Source of the DNA: Azoarcus sp. DD4
GTDB lineage: Bacteria > Pseudomonadota > Gammaproteobacteria > Burkholderiales > Rhodocyclaceae
Length of the DNA stretch: 64,000 nt
Direction of reading: 5' to 3'
Assembly: GCF_006496635.1 (NCBI RefSeq)
Contig: NZ_CP022958.1
Span: forward strand, 2,232,001 to 2,296,000
Below the pieces are notes generated by a model. The model was not told where the DNA came from and searched no databases. It worked only from the letters and a program-made list of their open reading frames with translations. Position numbers and translations under genes: made by a program. This document shows positions 34,170-43,053 of the stretch, piece after piece (the stretch's first letter is position 1; the number at the start of each line of letters is the position of its first letter).

Positions 34170-36325
34170 GCCCCGGTCTCTTCATCGACGGCCGCCATCT
34201 GTTTGAAGTCGTCCAGGAGGTCGGCGGGCAAGGCGCTGTCCTGCAGGCCCGGCATGCCCTGATTGTCCCACCAGTCGTCGACCTCGACGTAGTGTTGGCG
34301 CATGTAGCCGGCCAGCGCCTGCAGATCCTTCGGCATGGCCTCGTCGGGATCGGGCGCTGGCAGCGGCATGCGGACTTTCCAGAGGTTGCCGCCCTCGATC
34401 AGCGCGAAGCATTGCCCCTTTGGCAGCGCCACCACATGCGCCGGCTCGATCAGCGGCACGCTGTTGCTGCTGATGCGGTCCTGGGTGTTGGACGTGAAGG
34501 CGGTATTGCCGCGCGGGTCGGAACTGTCGGTGGCGCCGCTCATCAACGCCGTGGCATACACCTCGACCTTGGGCAGTTGCCGCGTCAGCAGTTCCGCGGT
34601 GGCGGTCTCGCGCACGCGCAACATGAATAGGTTGTTGAAGTTGCCGACCACCTGGCCGGCCTTGGCGCGGTTGCCAATGCGGGCCTCGATGTCGCTCAGG
34701 GTCTGCGTGTAGGCCGTCACCTGCACGCCGGCACCGCCGCCCTTGTTGACCATCGGGATGAACTCGTCGCCCATGAGCTCGTTGAACTCGTCCGCGTGGA
34801 CGTTGATGGGCACCTTCACGCCGGTCGCCGGTCCGGGCAGGCCGTCGTCGATGCCGAACTTGTAGATGTGCCCCGCGACGGACACGAGGTCGGAGAACAT
34901 GGAGTTGCCCACCGCTGCGGCCACCTCGGCATCGGACAACGCGTCCAGCCCCACGTAGACCACCGCGCGTTTGCGGATGATCTGCATCCAGTCGAAGATC
35001 GGCCGCGGGTCGTCGAGATCCGAATAGTTCGGTGCGAGCAGTTGCGCGATCTTGCCGGTGGTCAGCTTCTCCAGCATCGGCAGCAGCGAGGCGACGATCT
35101 TGTCGAAGTAGGTCCGGTCGTAGCGCACCGCCGACCGAAGGCCGTCGAGCACCGGGTCGTAGATCCGCACCTGCGACAGGTACTGCTCCAGCGCCACGAC
35201 GCGCTTCTCGCGCCCGATCATGTTGCGTGGGATGTTCTTCTCGTTCAGCCTGGCTTCGAGCTGGACGATGACCTCCCAGGCCTTCGGCTCGTTCTTGGCG
35301 AAGTAGTGCTGGGCGTACTCGATGAACAGCGCATCGATGTTGATGACGTGGCGCTGGATCAGCAGGTAGTCCGGCCGCTGCCCCAGCTCGACCAGGGCGC
35401 GGGCGATGATGTTCACGAAGCGCCAGGCGAACTCGCGGAATGCGGCGCTGTTGCCTTCGCCGGAGAGTTGGCCGGCGATGCGGGTAGCGACCTCGGAGAT
35501 GCGCCCGAAGCGGCCCACCGCGTTGTAGCGCGCCGAGATGTCCGGCCAGCCCAGGTGGAAGACGTAGAATTCGCCCTCGCGCCCGGCGCGCTTAGCCTCC
35601 ACGTACATGCGCTTGAGCAGGTCGGCGTCGCCCTTGGGGTCGAACACGATCACGACCTCGTGCTGGCCGCCCACCGTGCGCCGGATGTCCTGGGTGATGA
35701 AGAGCTCGGCCAGGCGTGTCTTGCCCACGCGCGTGGTCCCGAGCACCAGAGAGTGGCCGACACGCTCGCCCAGCGGCAAGGTAACGTCGACCTCGTGCAG
35801 TTCGATGCCGTGCAGGCGCGGCAACCCGCCGAGCGGTGGCAACGGACGCACCTGATTGAATGCGCTGTCCCAGGCCAGGGCGCTGGCGAGTTTCGAGAGC
35901 GGAAACGGCGCGAACTCCAGACGCTCCTCCAGCCGCCGGGCGGCCCGGTAGATCGCGGTCGGCTCCACGTAGCGGCGGAACTCCGGCCGATAGGTCTGCA
36001 TGAGCCGGTGCGTGTGGCGCTGGTCCCAGCGAAAGCCCTTGCCGATGAACAGCCGCTGCTGGCTCACCGGCACGTCGCGGCTGGTCATCACGTAGCGCGG
36101 CAGGCGGCGGATGTTGCGGCGGTAGCGCAGGATCGCCCAGGCATCGCGCAGCCGGATCGCGCCGAACGCCAGGAAGGCCAGCGCGCTGCCGAACCCGAGC
36201 AGTGGATTCAGCGCGAGCGACCACGGTGCCGCCAGGCACAGAAGCGCGGCGCCGGCGCAAACCGCCACGGTGTATAGCTCCACCGCTGGCCGCAGGAGGA
36301 CCTCGACGGCATGCGGCTGGGCCAT
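34166..36325 (-). CDS. traD: TraD-type conjugative coupling protein (TIGR03743)
   Basis: The 719-residue protein has two N-terminal membrane helices (about residues 18-60), a Walker A LGTTRVGKT near residue 200, VVIVFDPKGDADLL near 225 and a C-terminal acidic tail. It is the VirD4/TraD-type ATPase that brings the relaxosome to the transfer channel. It is intact and followed by TIGR03747 and preceded by TIGR03765, the standard order. Confidence 0.92.
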   Translation of the reverse strand: MAQPHAVEVLLRPAVELYTVAVCAGAALLCLAAPWSLALNPLLGFGSALAFLAFGAIRLRDAWAILRYRRNIRRLPRYVMTSRDVPVSQQRLFIGKGFRWDQRHTHRLMQTYRPEFRRYVEPTAIYRAARRLEERLEFAPFPLSKLASALAWDSAFNQVRPLPPLGGLPRLHGIELHEVDVTLPLGERVGHSLVLGTTRVGKTRLAELFITQDIRRTVGGQHEVVIVFDPKGDADLLKRMYVEAKRAGREGEFYVFHLGWPDISARYNAVGRFGRISEVATRIAGQLSGEGNSAAFREFAWRFVNIIARALVELGQRPDYLLIQRHVINIDALFIEYAQHYFAKNEPKAWEVIVQLEARLNEKNIPRNMIGREKRVVALEQYLSQVRIYDPVLDGLRSAVRYDRTYFDKIVASLLPMLEKLTTGKIAQLLAPNYSDLDDPRPIFDWMQIIRKRAVVYVGLDALSDAEVAAAVGNSMFSDLVSVAGHIYKFGIDDGLPGPATGVKVPINVHADEFNELMGDEFIPMVNKGGGAGVQVTAYTQTLSDIEARIGNRAKAGQVVGNFNNLFMLRVRETATAELLTRQLPKVEVYATALMSGATDSSDPRGNTAFTSNTQDRISSNSVPLIEPAHVVALPKGQCFALIEGGNLWKVRMPLPAPDPDEAMPKDLQALAGYMRQHYVEVDDWWDNQGMPGLQDSALPADLLDDFKQMAAVDEETGA

Positions 36326-36335
36326 TGCGCAGGCC

Positions 36336-36881
36336 TCACTGCTCGATGCCGGTGGCGGTGATGAGCACTGGGTAGTGGCGCAGGCCCAGGCGCTGGGCCA
36401 AGTCGTCGCCCGATGCGGGCGAGAGGGTCAGGCCGGGCGCCAGGCGGCGCAATGCCGCCAGCGCCGCCATGGACTCCACGTTGACCACCAGCCCCACGGC
36501 CTGCAGCTCGCGCAGTGCGGGCTGGCGCTGCCGCAGCCAGGTCCGCGAACGCTCGTCGTCGCCGATCAGGAACAGCGGCGTCAGGCCCGGCGCGCGGATG
36601 ACGCGGCGCGGCACGTCGCCCGGCGACAGTTGCGTCGAGCGCGCCGGCAGCATGGCGGCCTCGGCGTCGGCCGGACTGCCCACGCGGGGCAGTGGCATCG
36701 GGGCTGGCGGCGTGGCGCGATCCGGCTGCGGATTCAGCGGCTGGTAGTACGGCAGTGCGGAAGCGCCGCCGCGGTCTTCGGCGACGATCAGCGGCGCGGA
36801 GGCGGTCTGGGCGGAAGCCGTCGCGGCGGACAGCAGCCCGTTAGCGACAATGAGGGCGGCAATGAGGACGGTGCGGTTCAT
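36336..36881 (-). CDS. ICE protein TIGR03765
   Basis: The 181-residue protein has a signal peptide (residues 1-24, ending ASAQ), a Pro-rich linker and a C-terminal domain with TPLFLIGDDERSRTWLRQ and LRHYPVLITATGIEQ. The start overlaps the stop of the upstream transglycosylase gene by 4 bases. It is expected in the periplasm. The frame extends far upstream, but only this start gives a secretion signal. Confidence 0.87.
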   Translation of the reverse strand: MNRTVLIAALIVANGLLSAATASAQTASAPLIVAEDRGGASALPYYQPLNPQPDRATPPAPMPLPRVGSPADAEAAMLPARSTQLSPGDVPRRVIRAPGLTPLFLIGDDERSRTWLRQRQPALRELQAVGLVVNVESMAALAALRRLAPGLTLSPASGDDLAQRLGLRHYPVLITATGIEQ

Positions 36882-37498
36882 GGTGTGGTGGCCTGGTGGG
36901 TCGGAACGGGAATGCCGGGGCCGAGCACGCGGGTCAGGTGTCGATGCACGCTGCGCCGGTAGCGCGCCGCGGGTTCCCCGCCAGCGGGGCGGTGGTAGCG
37001 GCCGATGGCAATCAGCCAGTCCTCGCCGGGGATGTGCTGCTCGCGCAGGATCTCCGCGGCAATGCCGAGGTTGCGGTACGGGTCCAGCAGCTCGCAGGGC
37101 TGGGTGTAGCGATGCGCGTGGTAGCCGAGATTGACCTGGCCGAGCCCGGCGTCGATGCGCTTGGCCGGCTTGCGGCCGAGTGCCCGGCGCAGCCCCGTGC
37201 AGGCTGCGGCGCGGGTGGCGTAGCGCTGCGGCGTGCCGGCTACATTGAGCGTCCACGGCCAGGGCACCATGCGTCCGCGCAGCCGGGTGCCGCTCTCCTG
37301 CAAGGCCACCGCGTACAGCACCGCCGACGGTATGCCGACGCGCTGCGCCGCCAGTTGATAGGCCGGCGGCGGCACTTCCCGGACCGGGGTGGCCAGCGCC
37401 CAGGGGGCCGTCATCAACAGCAGCGCCGCAGCAGCGCAGTGGAGGGTCAGGCGGCCCGGCCGCCTTGTCCGCTTCGGGGTGCTTACTGTCGCTGCCAT
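36878..37498 (-). CDS. Lytic transglycosylase of the conjugation system
   Basis: The 206-residue protein has a signal peptide and an SLT-type domain: AVLYAVALQESG with the catalytic Glu near residue 66 and GLGQVNLGYHAHR (the usual G-x-x-Q-x-N motif). It opens the murein layer for channel assembly. Two ATGs are possible because a 15-base unit encoding MAATP/V is duplicated: 37498 used here and 37513; both overlap the end of the TIGR03759 gene. Confidence 0.87.
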   Translation of the reverse strand: MAATVSTPKRTRRPGRLTLHCAAAALLLMTAPWALATPVREVPPPAYQLAAQRVGIPSAVLYAVALQESGTRLRGRMVPWPWTLNVAGTPQRYATRAAACTGLRRALGRKPAKRIDAGLGQVNLGYHAHRYTQPCELLDPYRNLGIAAEILREQHIPGEDWLIAIGRYHRPAGGEPAARYRRSVHRHLTRVLGPGIPVPTHQATTP

Positions 37499-38229
37499 TG
37501 GTGTCGCTGCCATTGGCCGTTCACCTCGCGCACCACCGCCGGCAGGTCGCCGGGCAGGCCGAGCGATAGCCAGCGCCCGTCGTCGTGGTTGAGCGTGATC
37601 GCGCGGGCACGCACCTTGGCCGGGTCGATGCCGGCCTGCGTGGCCCACCGCCGGATGCGGGCATCGTCCTGGCGGCTGCCGACCATGTAGAGATCGAATC
37701 GGGTGCCCGCAGCCTGGAGCCGCTCGACGACGCGATCGCAGGTGGGGCAGGCATCCTTGATAAATACGGCGATGCGTTCGCCCTGTGGCGTCATGGTTGG
37801 AACGGACGCCGTGCCGGCACCCGGCAGCGCAACGCGCTGCAGGTCGGGGTACAACCGCTGCCAGGCTGCATCGTAGGCGCGCTGGTAGGCCAGCAGCTTC
37901 TCGACCCGACGGGCTTCCACCTGGACCTGCAGCTCGGCGTAGCGGCGCCGTTCCTCGTCCGTGCGAGCTTCGATACCGAGTGCCGTGAGCGGGTCGATGT
38001 TGGGGGAATGCACGCCCAGCGGACCCTGCATCAGTTCCCTGTAGTGCGCCCATTCTTCGCTACCCAGCCCCCAGTCGCGGGCCAACTGCTCGTCGCTGCG
38101 GATGGTGGCCGCCGGCCGCTCGTGGGTGGGGGCGGTAGCTGACAGGGTGGCGTGCTGGGCGACGGTGACGGAAGCCGCGCCGGCGAGCAGTGCGGCAATC
38201 AAGAACGGGGTGACCCTGAAGCAGCTCAC
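37483..38229 (-). CDS. ICE protein TIGR03759 with thioredoxin-like CxxC
   Basis: The 248-residue protein has a signal peptide (to about residue 24), a helical part containing ARDWGLGSEEWAHYRELMQGPLG-type family sequence, and a C-terminal thioredoxin-like region with IKDACPTCDRVVERL (CPTC near residue 157). It probably acts in the periplasm in disulfide handling or assembly of the Cys-rich channel proteins (inference). Confidence 0.87.
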   Translation of the reverse strand: MSCFRVTPFLIAALLAGAASVTVAQHATLSATAPTHERPAATIRSDEQLARDWGLGSEEWAHYRELMQGPLGVHSPNIDPLTALGIEARTDEERRRYAELQVQVEARRVEKLLAYQRAYDAAWQRLYPDLQRVALPGAGTASVPTMTPQGERIAVFIKDACPTCDRVVERLQAAGTRFDLYMVGSRQDDARIRRWATQAGIDPAKVRARAITLNHDDGRWLSLGLPGDLPAVVREVNGQWQRHQWQRQ

Positions 38230-38239
38230 GCGCCTTCTC

Positions 38240-38893
38240 CTACCGCTCGGGAACGCTCAGGCGGCGTGTTTCGTCGCCATGTCGGAAGACGGCGGCGCCG
38301 CGCTCGATTGCCTCGAGCCGCCAGCCGGCCTCGGCTTCGCCGGGCCGCAGCAGGCGGACCTGTGCGAGTGCGCCCGCAGTGGTGGGGAGGATCGCCAGGA
38401 AGCGTTCGCCGGCGCGCAGCTCGACGCCGATCACCCGGAATGCAGGTTCGATAGGCCGGGGTTTCACCGGCGCCGGTGCGCGGGGATGGACAGACGCCGA
38501 GGGTGTCGGCCGGGGGGTGGCGAGGCGCGCTTCCATCCGATCGAGGCGGGCCAGCAAGGACTGCAGTGCGTCAGTGGTCGGGTGATCGCCGAGTGCCTCC
38601 TCGACCGCGGCAATCCGCTGATCGAGTGCGCGGCGCTCGGACTCGTAGCGCGTCTGAGGCAGTGCAGTCGGCCGTTGCCGGTGCTGCTCGAGCTGCTGCG
38701 CGAGATCGTCCATCTGCCCTTCGACGGCGGCGATCCGCATGGCTGGCGTGCGGTCTTTGGCCGCTTCTTCCAGGTTCGACAGGACGACGTGGTCGATCAC
38801 GACCGTGGCGCTGACGAGCAGCAGCCAGGTGGCTGCGGCCACGTGCAGCAACTGTAGACGTCGATGTTGTGGTGTGCCCGGAATCGCGGTCAT
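38240..38893 (-). CDS. Membrane-anchored coiled-coil protein of the transfer region
   Basis: The 217-residue protein has one N-terminal membrane helix (about residues 15-36), a coiled coil with many Gln and Arg (about 40-130), a Pro-rich linker and a small C-terminal beta domain (FRVIGVELRAGERFLAILP). That is the layout of PilP-like or VirB10-like anchored proteins, but I cannot name the family. It overlaps the PilL-like gene upstream by 4 bases and precedes TIGR03759 by 11. Confidence 0.7.
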   Translation of the reverse strand: MTAIPGTPQHRRLQLLHVAAATWLLLVSATVVIDHVVLSNLEEAAKDRTPAMRIAAVEGQMDDLAQQLEQHRQRPTALPQTRYESERRALDQRIAAVEEALGDHPTTDALQSLLARLDRMEARLATPRPTPSASVHPRAPAPVKPRPIEPAFRVIGVELRAGERFLAILPTTAGALAQVRLLRPGEAEAGWRLEAIERGAAVFRHGDETRRLSVPER

Positions 38894-39474
38894 GGCTGGG
38901 CCTCCTCGACGAGCGGGAAGGCCTCGGCTGGCGTTTCGGCATCCTTGACGGGCGCCGGCAGCGGGGTGAGTGGATCGACAGGTGTGGTGACCTGGCTGAA
39001 ACAGACCTGGCGCGCACCGTCATCTGCGTGCAATTCCCACGCTGGACCCGCGAGTGTCAACAGCGCGTCGCGCAACACGATCGGCCCGATCTGGTAGTGG
39101 GCTGCCGGCAGCGGGAGGGCGTTCAGTGCATCAGTCTGAGGACCGCTGCAAAGCTGGTAGCCGGAGCGCTGCAACACATGGCGCAGCGCGTCGGCCACCG
39201 TCGCGTCCAGGGTGTCCGGCACCGCCACATCGACCACTTGCAGCATCAGGTTCAGCTGGGCCTCGGTGGGCGCGAGTTCGACCAGGGTGTAGCGACCGTA
39301 GCGAACCACACGGACGTCAGTCGGTGGTGGTGGCACGGATTCAGCGGCGTGCGATGAGGTGTGCGATGAGGTGGAAGGGGGCGGGGACAGTGTGGTCGCG
39401 CAGCCTGCGGTCAGGGCGGCGGCCAGCAACAGGCTATTGCGCGCCGTGCAATGAGACGGTAGGGCGGATTGCAT
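38890..39474 (-). CDS. PilL N-terminal-type lipoprotein (TIGR03748)
   Basis: The 194-residue protein has a lipoprotein-like signal (LTAGCATT, Cys near residue 25) and the family segment DVRVVRYGRYTLVELAPTEAQLNLMLQVVDV, with RHVLQRSGYQLC further on. This is the PilL N-terminal region used in type-G ICEs, a secretin-associated domain expected at the outer membrane. It opens the second half of the transfer block in this window, with the promoter expected within 39475-39775. Confidence 0.85.
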   Translation of the reverse strand: MQSALPSHCTARNSLLLAAALTAGCATTLSPPPSTSSHTSSHAAESVPPPPTDVRVVRYGRYTLVELAPTEAQLNLMLQVVDVAVPDTLDATVADALRHVLQRSGYQLCSGPQTDALNALPLPAAHYQIGPIVLRDALLTLAGPAWELHADDGARQVCFSQVTTPVDPLTPLPAPVKDAETPAEAFPLVEEAQP

Positions 39475-39650
39475 GGATCGGCTCTCGGCGATGTCGAGCC
39501 GACACCATCGCTATTCGGAGAGGCCGTATCAGCAAACAAAGGGAATCGCCGCTCTGCCGATTTCACGACGAGCAGCTAGCCCGTTGGTCGAAAAAGCGCC
39601 AAAGCCTTCCAGGGCCAGAACGTCGGGCGGTGACGGACTTATCGGGAGAG

Positions 39651-39673
39651 TTATCCACAGTTTCTGTGGATAA
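39651..39673. promoter_or_regulatory. Inverted pair of perfect DnaA boxes
   Basis: TTATCCACA (39651-39659) and TGTGGATAA (39665-39673) are perfect high-affinity DnaA boxes facing each other across 5 bases; including flanks, the inverted repeat is 10 bp per arm with a 3-base loop. It lies in the 301-base intergenic region between the PilL-like gene and the IHF/HU-like gene. No gene is seen in that region. The site may be part of a replication origin for the excised ICE, or a regulatory hairpin. Confidence 0.6.
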
Positions 39674-39775
39674 ACGAGGAAAGGGACTGCCGGCTGGTGC
39701 GGATGCGTTCGACGCTTGCCGGGGCGATTGACGAGTTCGAAACGGGGCAGGGCCGTCGGACGACGATGCCCCGGC

Positions 39776-40090
39776 TCAGGCGGCCCTTCTGCGGGCGATT
39801 GTCACCGTGGGGGCGATATCCACCCGTTCCCGCAACTCCTTGCCCGATTTGAAGTGGGGCACATACTTTTCGGCGACATGCACCGTCTCGCCAGACTTCG
39901 GGTTACGGCCCACGCGTGGCGGTCGATAGTTCAGCGAGAAGCTGCCAAAGCCGCGAATCTCGATGCGGTTGCCTTGGGCGAGTGCATCGGTCATGGTGCC
40001 GAGGATCACCTTCACCGCGTCTTCCGCATCCCGTGCAACAAGTTGGGGGAAGCGCTGTGCGAGACGGTCGATGAGTTCTGATCTTGTCAT
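39776..40090 (-). CDS. IHF-beta/HU-family DNA-bending protein
   Basis: The 104-residue protein has the full DNABII fold: MTRSELIDRLAQRFPQL at the N-terminus, IEIRGFGSFSLNYRPPRVGRNPKSG with the DNA-intercalating R-N-P arm, and KYVPHFKSGKELRERV. It is closer to IHF-beta than to HU by the ELIDRLA start and R-G-F-G-S-F context. ICE-encoded copies may help shape the origin of transfer or replication; the adjacent DnaA boxes make the latter attractive (inference). Confidence 0.88.
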   Translation of the reverse strand: MTRSELIDRLAQRFPQLVARDAEDAVKVILGTMTDALAQGNRIEIRGFGSFSLNYRPPRVGRNPKSGETVHVAEKYVPHFKSGKELRERVDIAPTVTIARRRAA

Positions 40091-40179
40091 CGGGCGATTA
40101 TATCAATCGAAACAGCTGCTTCGCGTGCAGACAACCCCCGTGCTTGGAGCTGGCGCGGCGCGCTTCGACGATAGGGGAG

Positions 40180-40211
40180 AAAAAAAGCCGACGACCCGAT
40201 GGGCCGCCGGC
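40180..40211 (-). terminator. Rho-independent terminator after the helicase gene
   Basis: On the minus strand an imperfect GC-rich stem (GCCGGCGGCCC against GGGTCGTCGGC) with a short loop is followed by a run of seven T, ten or so bases past the helicase stop codon at 40224. Confidence 0.8.
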
Positions 40212-40223
40212 AGCGTCAGCGAA

Positions 40224-42533
40224 TCAAGCCGCGACCAGATGCCTGGCAAGCGCGACTTCGACGGAATCCCCGTCCTGGTTCAGCACATCCAGGCCCGACT
40301 CGGGTACGTCGCCCGACGTGCTTTGCGACACCATGATCTTCCTGGCCATCAGCCCCAGGCAGGTCATCTGCGAGGAGTTGGCGTAGCCGAGGTAGATCAC
40401 GCGTACCGGCTGCTTCTGGCCGATGCGCCATGAGCGCCGGGCGGCCTGCTGCAGCGAGTACACGTTGTAGCCTGACTGCATGAACACGATGGTCGGGAAC
40501 TCCAGCAGGTCCAGGCCGGTTTTGACCAGCTCGGGATTGGTGACGAGCACGTCGATGCCGCGGTCGAGCTGCTCGGCGATCCAGTCCTCGCGGCGCGAGG
40601 CATCAACGCTCGCGCGCAATACCGCCACCTTGAAGCCTTCCTGCTCCAGCAGCACCTTCAGGCGCGACGTGGTGTCGCGCGTGCCGGTGTAGACCGAATA
40701 GACCAGGGTCTTGCGACCTTCTGCCTTCTCCTGCCTGCAGATCTCGATCAGCTCGCGTTCCTTGGGCATCACTTCCAGCTCGTTGAACTGAGCCGGAACG
40801 AACGCCAAGGTGTTGCGCGTGCGCGGATGCACCACTGTTTCCGACCGGAAGCAGCAGTCCGGCCAGGCCAGCAGCACGTTGAGAACCACGCCGAGCAGTG
40901 TCGTGTCGCGCTTCGCCAGGGCCTGCTTCAGCGCCTGGGTCAGCCGACCCGCCAGATCGCGGTAGGCCGCGGCTTGCGCCGTGTCCATCGCGACCTCGCG
41001 GAACGCCTCGTCGTAGGGCGGCAGCACATTGCCGCCGATGTCCTTCAACTTGAGGAAGACCGTGAACGGCAGGACGCAACGCAGCACGCCCTTGGGGCCG
41101 AAACCCGGCGCCTTGACCGTGCGCACCGATACCTTGGTGCCCTTGGCCGTCTTGTGCGCCGTGCCGGTGCTCTCGGAATAGATGTCCTTGAGCACACCGT
41201 GATCGCGCATGAACGCCATCGCGGCCGATGTCATGCTGCCGCTCTTCGTCGGCCGGTAGCCGTCTTCGATCATCCGCCCCGGCAGGGCTCGGAACAGCAG
41301 GTGGAAGAGGTCGTCGCCGTAGCCGCCCATCAGTGTGCCAGTGAGCAGCAGCGTCTTGCGCGCCTTGGCCGTCAACACCCCCATGGCCTGGCCCTGGGCG
41401 GAGCCGCCGTTCTTGTACTCGTGCGCCTCGTCGGCGATGAGCAGGTCGAATGTGCCTTGGGGAAGCTGTCTCTTGATGAACTCGGAAGGCTGGTAGCCGC
41501 CCTCGCCGAAGCCGAACTCCATGCTGGCCATCGCACGTTCCATGCGATGCGCTTGCCGGTCCGAGAAGACCAGCTCGCCGTTGCCATCCATCAGGTTGAT
41601 GAACTCGTGGATGTTGTCCCCGAGCATCGACGCGAGGAAGGCGTCACCGAACTTCTGCATCAGCTTCTGCGCGGTGACTTCGCCAATGGTGGGAATACGC
41701 TTCAGTGCCTTGAGCACGGTCGAGGACTGGTCGCTGGCGGACAGGCCCCTCGGGCGGATCAGCGTCCACAGCGGCGCGGCGCAATGGCTGCACTTCCTGC
41801 GGGACTCCTCGGCTTCCAGCGCCACCGGGTTGGCCGGCTCGCCGTCGAGGTCGGTGATGACATGTCCGCAGTCTGGGCAAGCCGCCACGTCGCCGTGGCG
41901 GGTGCCGAGGTAGACCTGGTGGCGGGTGAAGACGGGCTTCCAGTGGAAACCCATCCGCATCCTCACGCGGCCCAGGACGAAGAACTCCTGGCCCTGGGTT
42001 TGATGACTTTCCGGTACGCCCAACTGCTCACGCAGCTTCAGCAGCTTGACCAACGTGTCCGGGCCGTTGAGCACCCAGACCTTGGCGCCGGCCACCGTCT
42101 CCTGGATTTCCCGCCGCCACTTGTAGACCAGGTGGGGTGGGGAAAGCACCAGGGTGCGGCGGTAGCCTTCGGCGTTGAGCACGGCGGCCGTGGCGATGCC
42201 CACCGTCGTTTTACCGCAGCCCATCTCGCCATTGACGATCGCAGCACGTTCGCCGCGATCGGCCAGCAGCTCGGTGACGGCATGGACCACATCGGCTTGC
42301 GCCTGGAACAGCTTGCGCTTGAGGCCCGCGAGGACGATCTGCCGATGCGCCCGCGGCTGGCCGGTGTAGACCGGCGGGTTGGCACGGTTGAGCGAATCGA
42401 GCAGCTCGTCGCCGAACTCGGTGACGAAGTCCTGCAGGCTGAGCGTGATGGGAGAAGCAGCTGCTTCGAGCAGGTCTCCCTGGACGGGCGTGTCTTCGGC
42501 GGCAGTGGGAACCGTTTCAAGATCGAGGGACAT
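40224..42533 (-). CDS. SNF2-like DEAD/DEAH helicase of the ICE
   Basis: The 769-residue protein has Walker A GEMGCGKTTVG (about residue 105), a four-Cys zinc ribbon (CPDCG...CSHC, about 220-260), the DEAH box LLIADEAHEYKNGG (about 367) and the C-terminal helicase motif AARRSWRIGQKQPVRVIYL (about 700), a combination typical of SNF2-family ATPases. It is a conserved backbone gene of these ICEs, probably acting on incoming or replicating DNA. The ATG at 42533 has GGAGC 8 bases upstream; a 10-residue longer frame is less likely. A 250-base piece of it is duplicated at 57610-57859. Confidence 0.88.
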   Translation of the reverse strand: MSLDLETVPTAAEDTPVQGDLLEAAASPITLSLQDFVTEFGDELLDSLNRANPPVYTGQPRAHRQIVLAGLKRKLFQAQADVVHAVTELLADRGERAAIVNGEMGCGKTTVGIATAAVLNAEGYRRTLVLSPPHLVYKWRREIQETVAGAKVWVLNGPDTLVKLLKLREQLGVPESHQTQGQEFFVLGRVRMRMGFHWKPVFTRHQVYLGTRHGDVAACPDCGHVITDLDGEPANPVALEAEESRRKCSHCAAPLWTLIRPRGLSASDQSSTVLKALKRIPTIGEVTAQKLMQKFGDAFLASMLGDNIHEFINLMDGNGELVFSDRQAHRMERAMASMEFGFGEGGYQPSEFIKRQLPQGTFDLLIADEAHEYKNGGSAQGQAMGVLTAKARKTLLLTGTLMGGYGDDLFHLLFRALPGRMIEDGYRPTKSGSMTSAAMAFMRDHGVLKDIYSESTGTAHKTAKGTKVSVRTVKAPGFGPKGVLRCVLPFTVFLKLKDIGGNVLPPYDEAFREVAMDTAQAAAYRDLAGRLTQALKQALAKRDTTLLGVVLNVLLAWPDCCFRSETVVHPRTRNTLAFVPAQFNELEVMPKERELIEICRQEKAEGRKTLVYSVYTGTRDTTSRLKVLLEQEGFKVAVLRASVDASRREDWIAEQLDRGIDVLVTNPELVKTGLDLLEFPTIVFMQSGYNVYSLQQAARRSWRIGQKQPVRVIYLGYANSSQMTCLGLMARKIMVSQSTSGDVPESGLDVLNQDGDSVEVALARHLVAA

Positions 42534-42645
42534 GGTGATGCTCCAAAGTTGTGGGGCATGCACCTCCCCCGTGGGGCGATGACATGCCCCCAGGGTGGAA
42601 AGAACGGAACGGCAAAAGAAAAGTGCGAAGGCCGTCGGATACGGA

Positions 42646-42951
42646 TCAGTATTCGCTGGGCAGCAGCAGCGTGGTGACGCTGCGATCCCATTCAGTGATG
42701 ATCCAGAGCTTCAGGTCAGGCGTGACTTGGTAGGACGAAAACAGACGATCCTCGCCGGACTGCAACGCGGCGTCGTTAAGACGTCGATCGCCTTCGTCGA
42801 GATCGCCCCAGTCGCCGTTGAGGTGGCGGAGCAGGAATGGTGTCGGGTTGAGCCGGCCCTGGCGGACCAGCGCATCGACGCCGATGGTCATGACCACCTG
42901 CCCGGGCGAAAAGCGTGCTTGTGACGCGAGGTTGAGGACTGCGAGTGCCAT
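42646..42951 (-). CDS. Small conserved ICE protein (101 residues)
   Basis: The protein begins MALAVLNLASQARFSPGQVV and ends TPDLKLWIITEWDRSVTTLLLPSEY, with RHLNGDWGDLDEGD in the middle. This pattern is widespread on ICEs and plasmids and is often labelled as a type I restriction subunit, but I see no methylase or specificity domain to support that. It could be a small antirestriction or regulatory protein. The start was chosen for its GGAG site (gaaggagaaaccacc). A GC-rich hairpin leader precedes it. Confidence 0.75.
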   Translation of the reverse strand: MALAVLNLASQARFSPGQVVMTIGVDALVRQGRLNPTPFLLRHLNGDWGDLDEGDRRLNDAALQSGEDRLFSSYQVTPDLKLWIITEWDRSVTTLLLPSEY

Positions 42952-43053
42952 GGTGGTTTCTCCTTCGGGAAAAATGGGGCCAAGGCACCCCATCGGGGTA
43001 ACGTGACCCCGGTGGGTGGATGAAAGCGACGGCGAGCCGCCAGGGAACAGCGA

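Noticed and set aside
37496..37515. A 15-base tandem duplication (MAATP/MAATV) as a possible slippage switch
   Set aside because: It only alters the choice of start codon by five codons at the transglycosylase N-terminus; no regulatory effect can be argued.
39651..39673. Calling the DnaA-box palindrome an oriT nick site
   Set aside because: There is no relaxase gene nearby and no known nic-site consensus; the match to DnaA boxes is exact.
40827..42677. A 616-codon plus-strand frame opposite the helicase
   Set aside because: Shadow of the SNF2-like helicase; no domain recognised.
42646..42951. Annotation as a type I restriction subunit
   Set aside because: The 101-residue protein has no methylase, specificity or helicase motif; the label seems to be a propagated misannotation.
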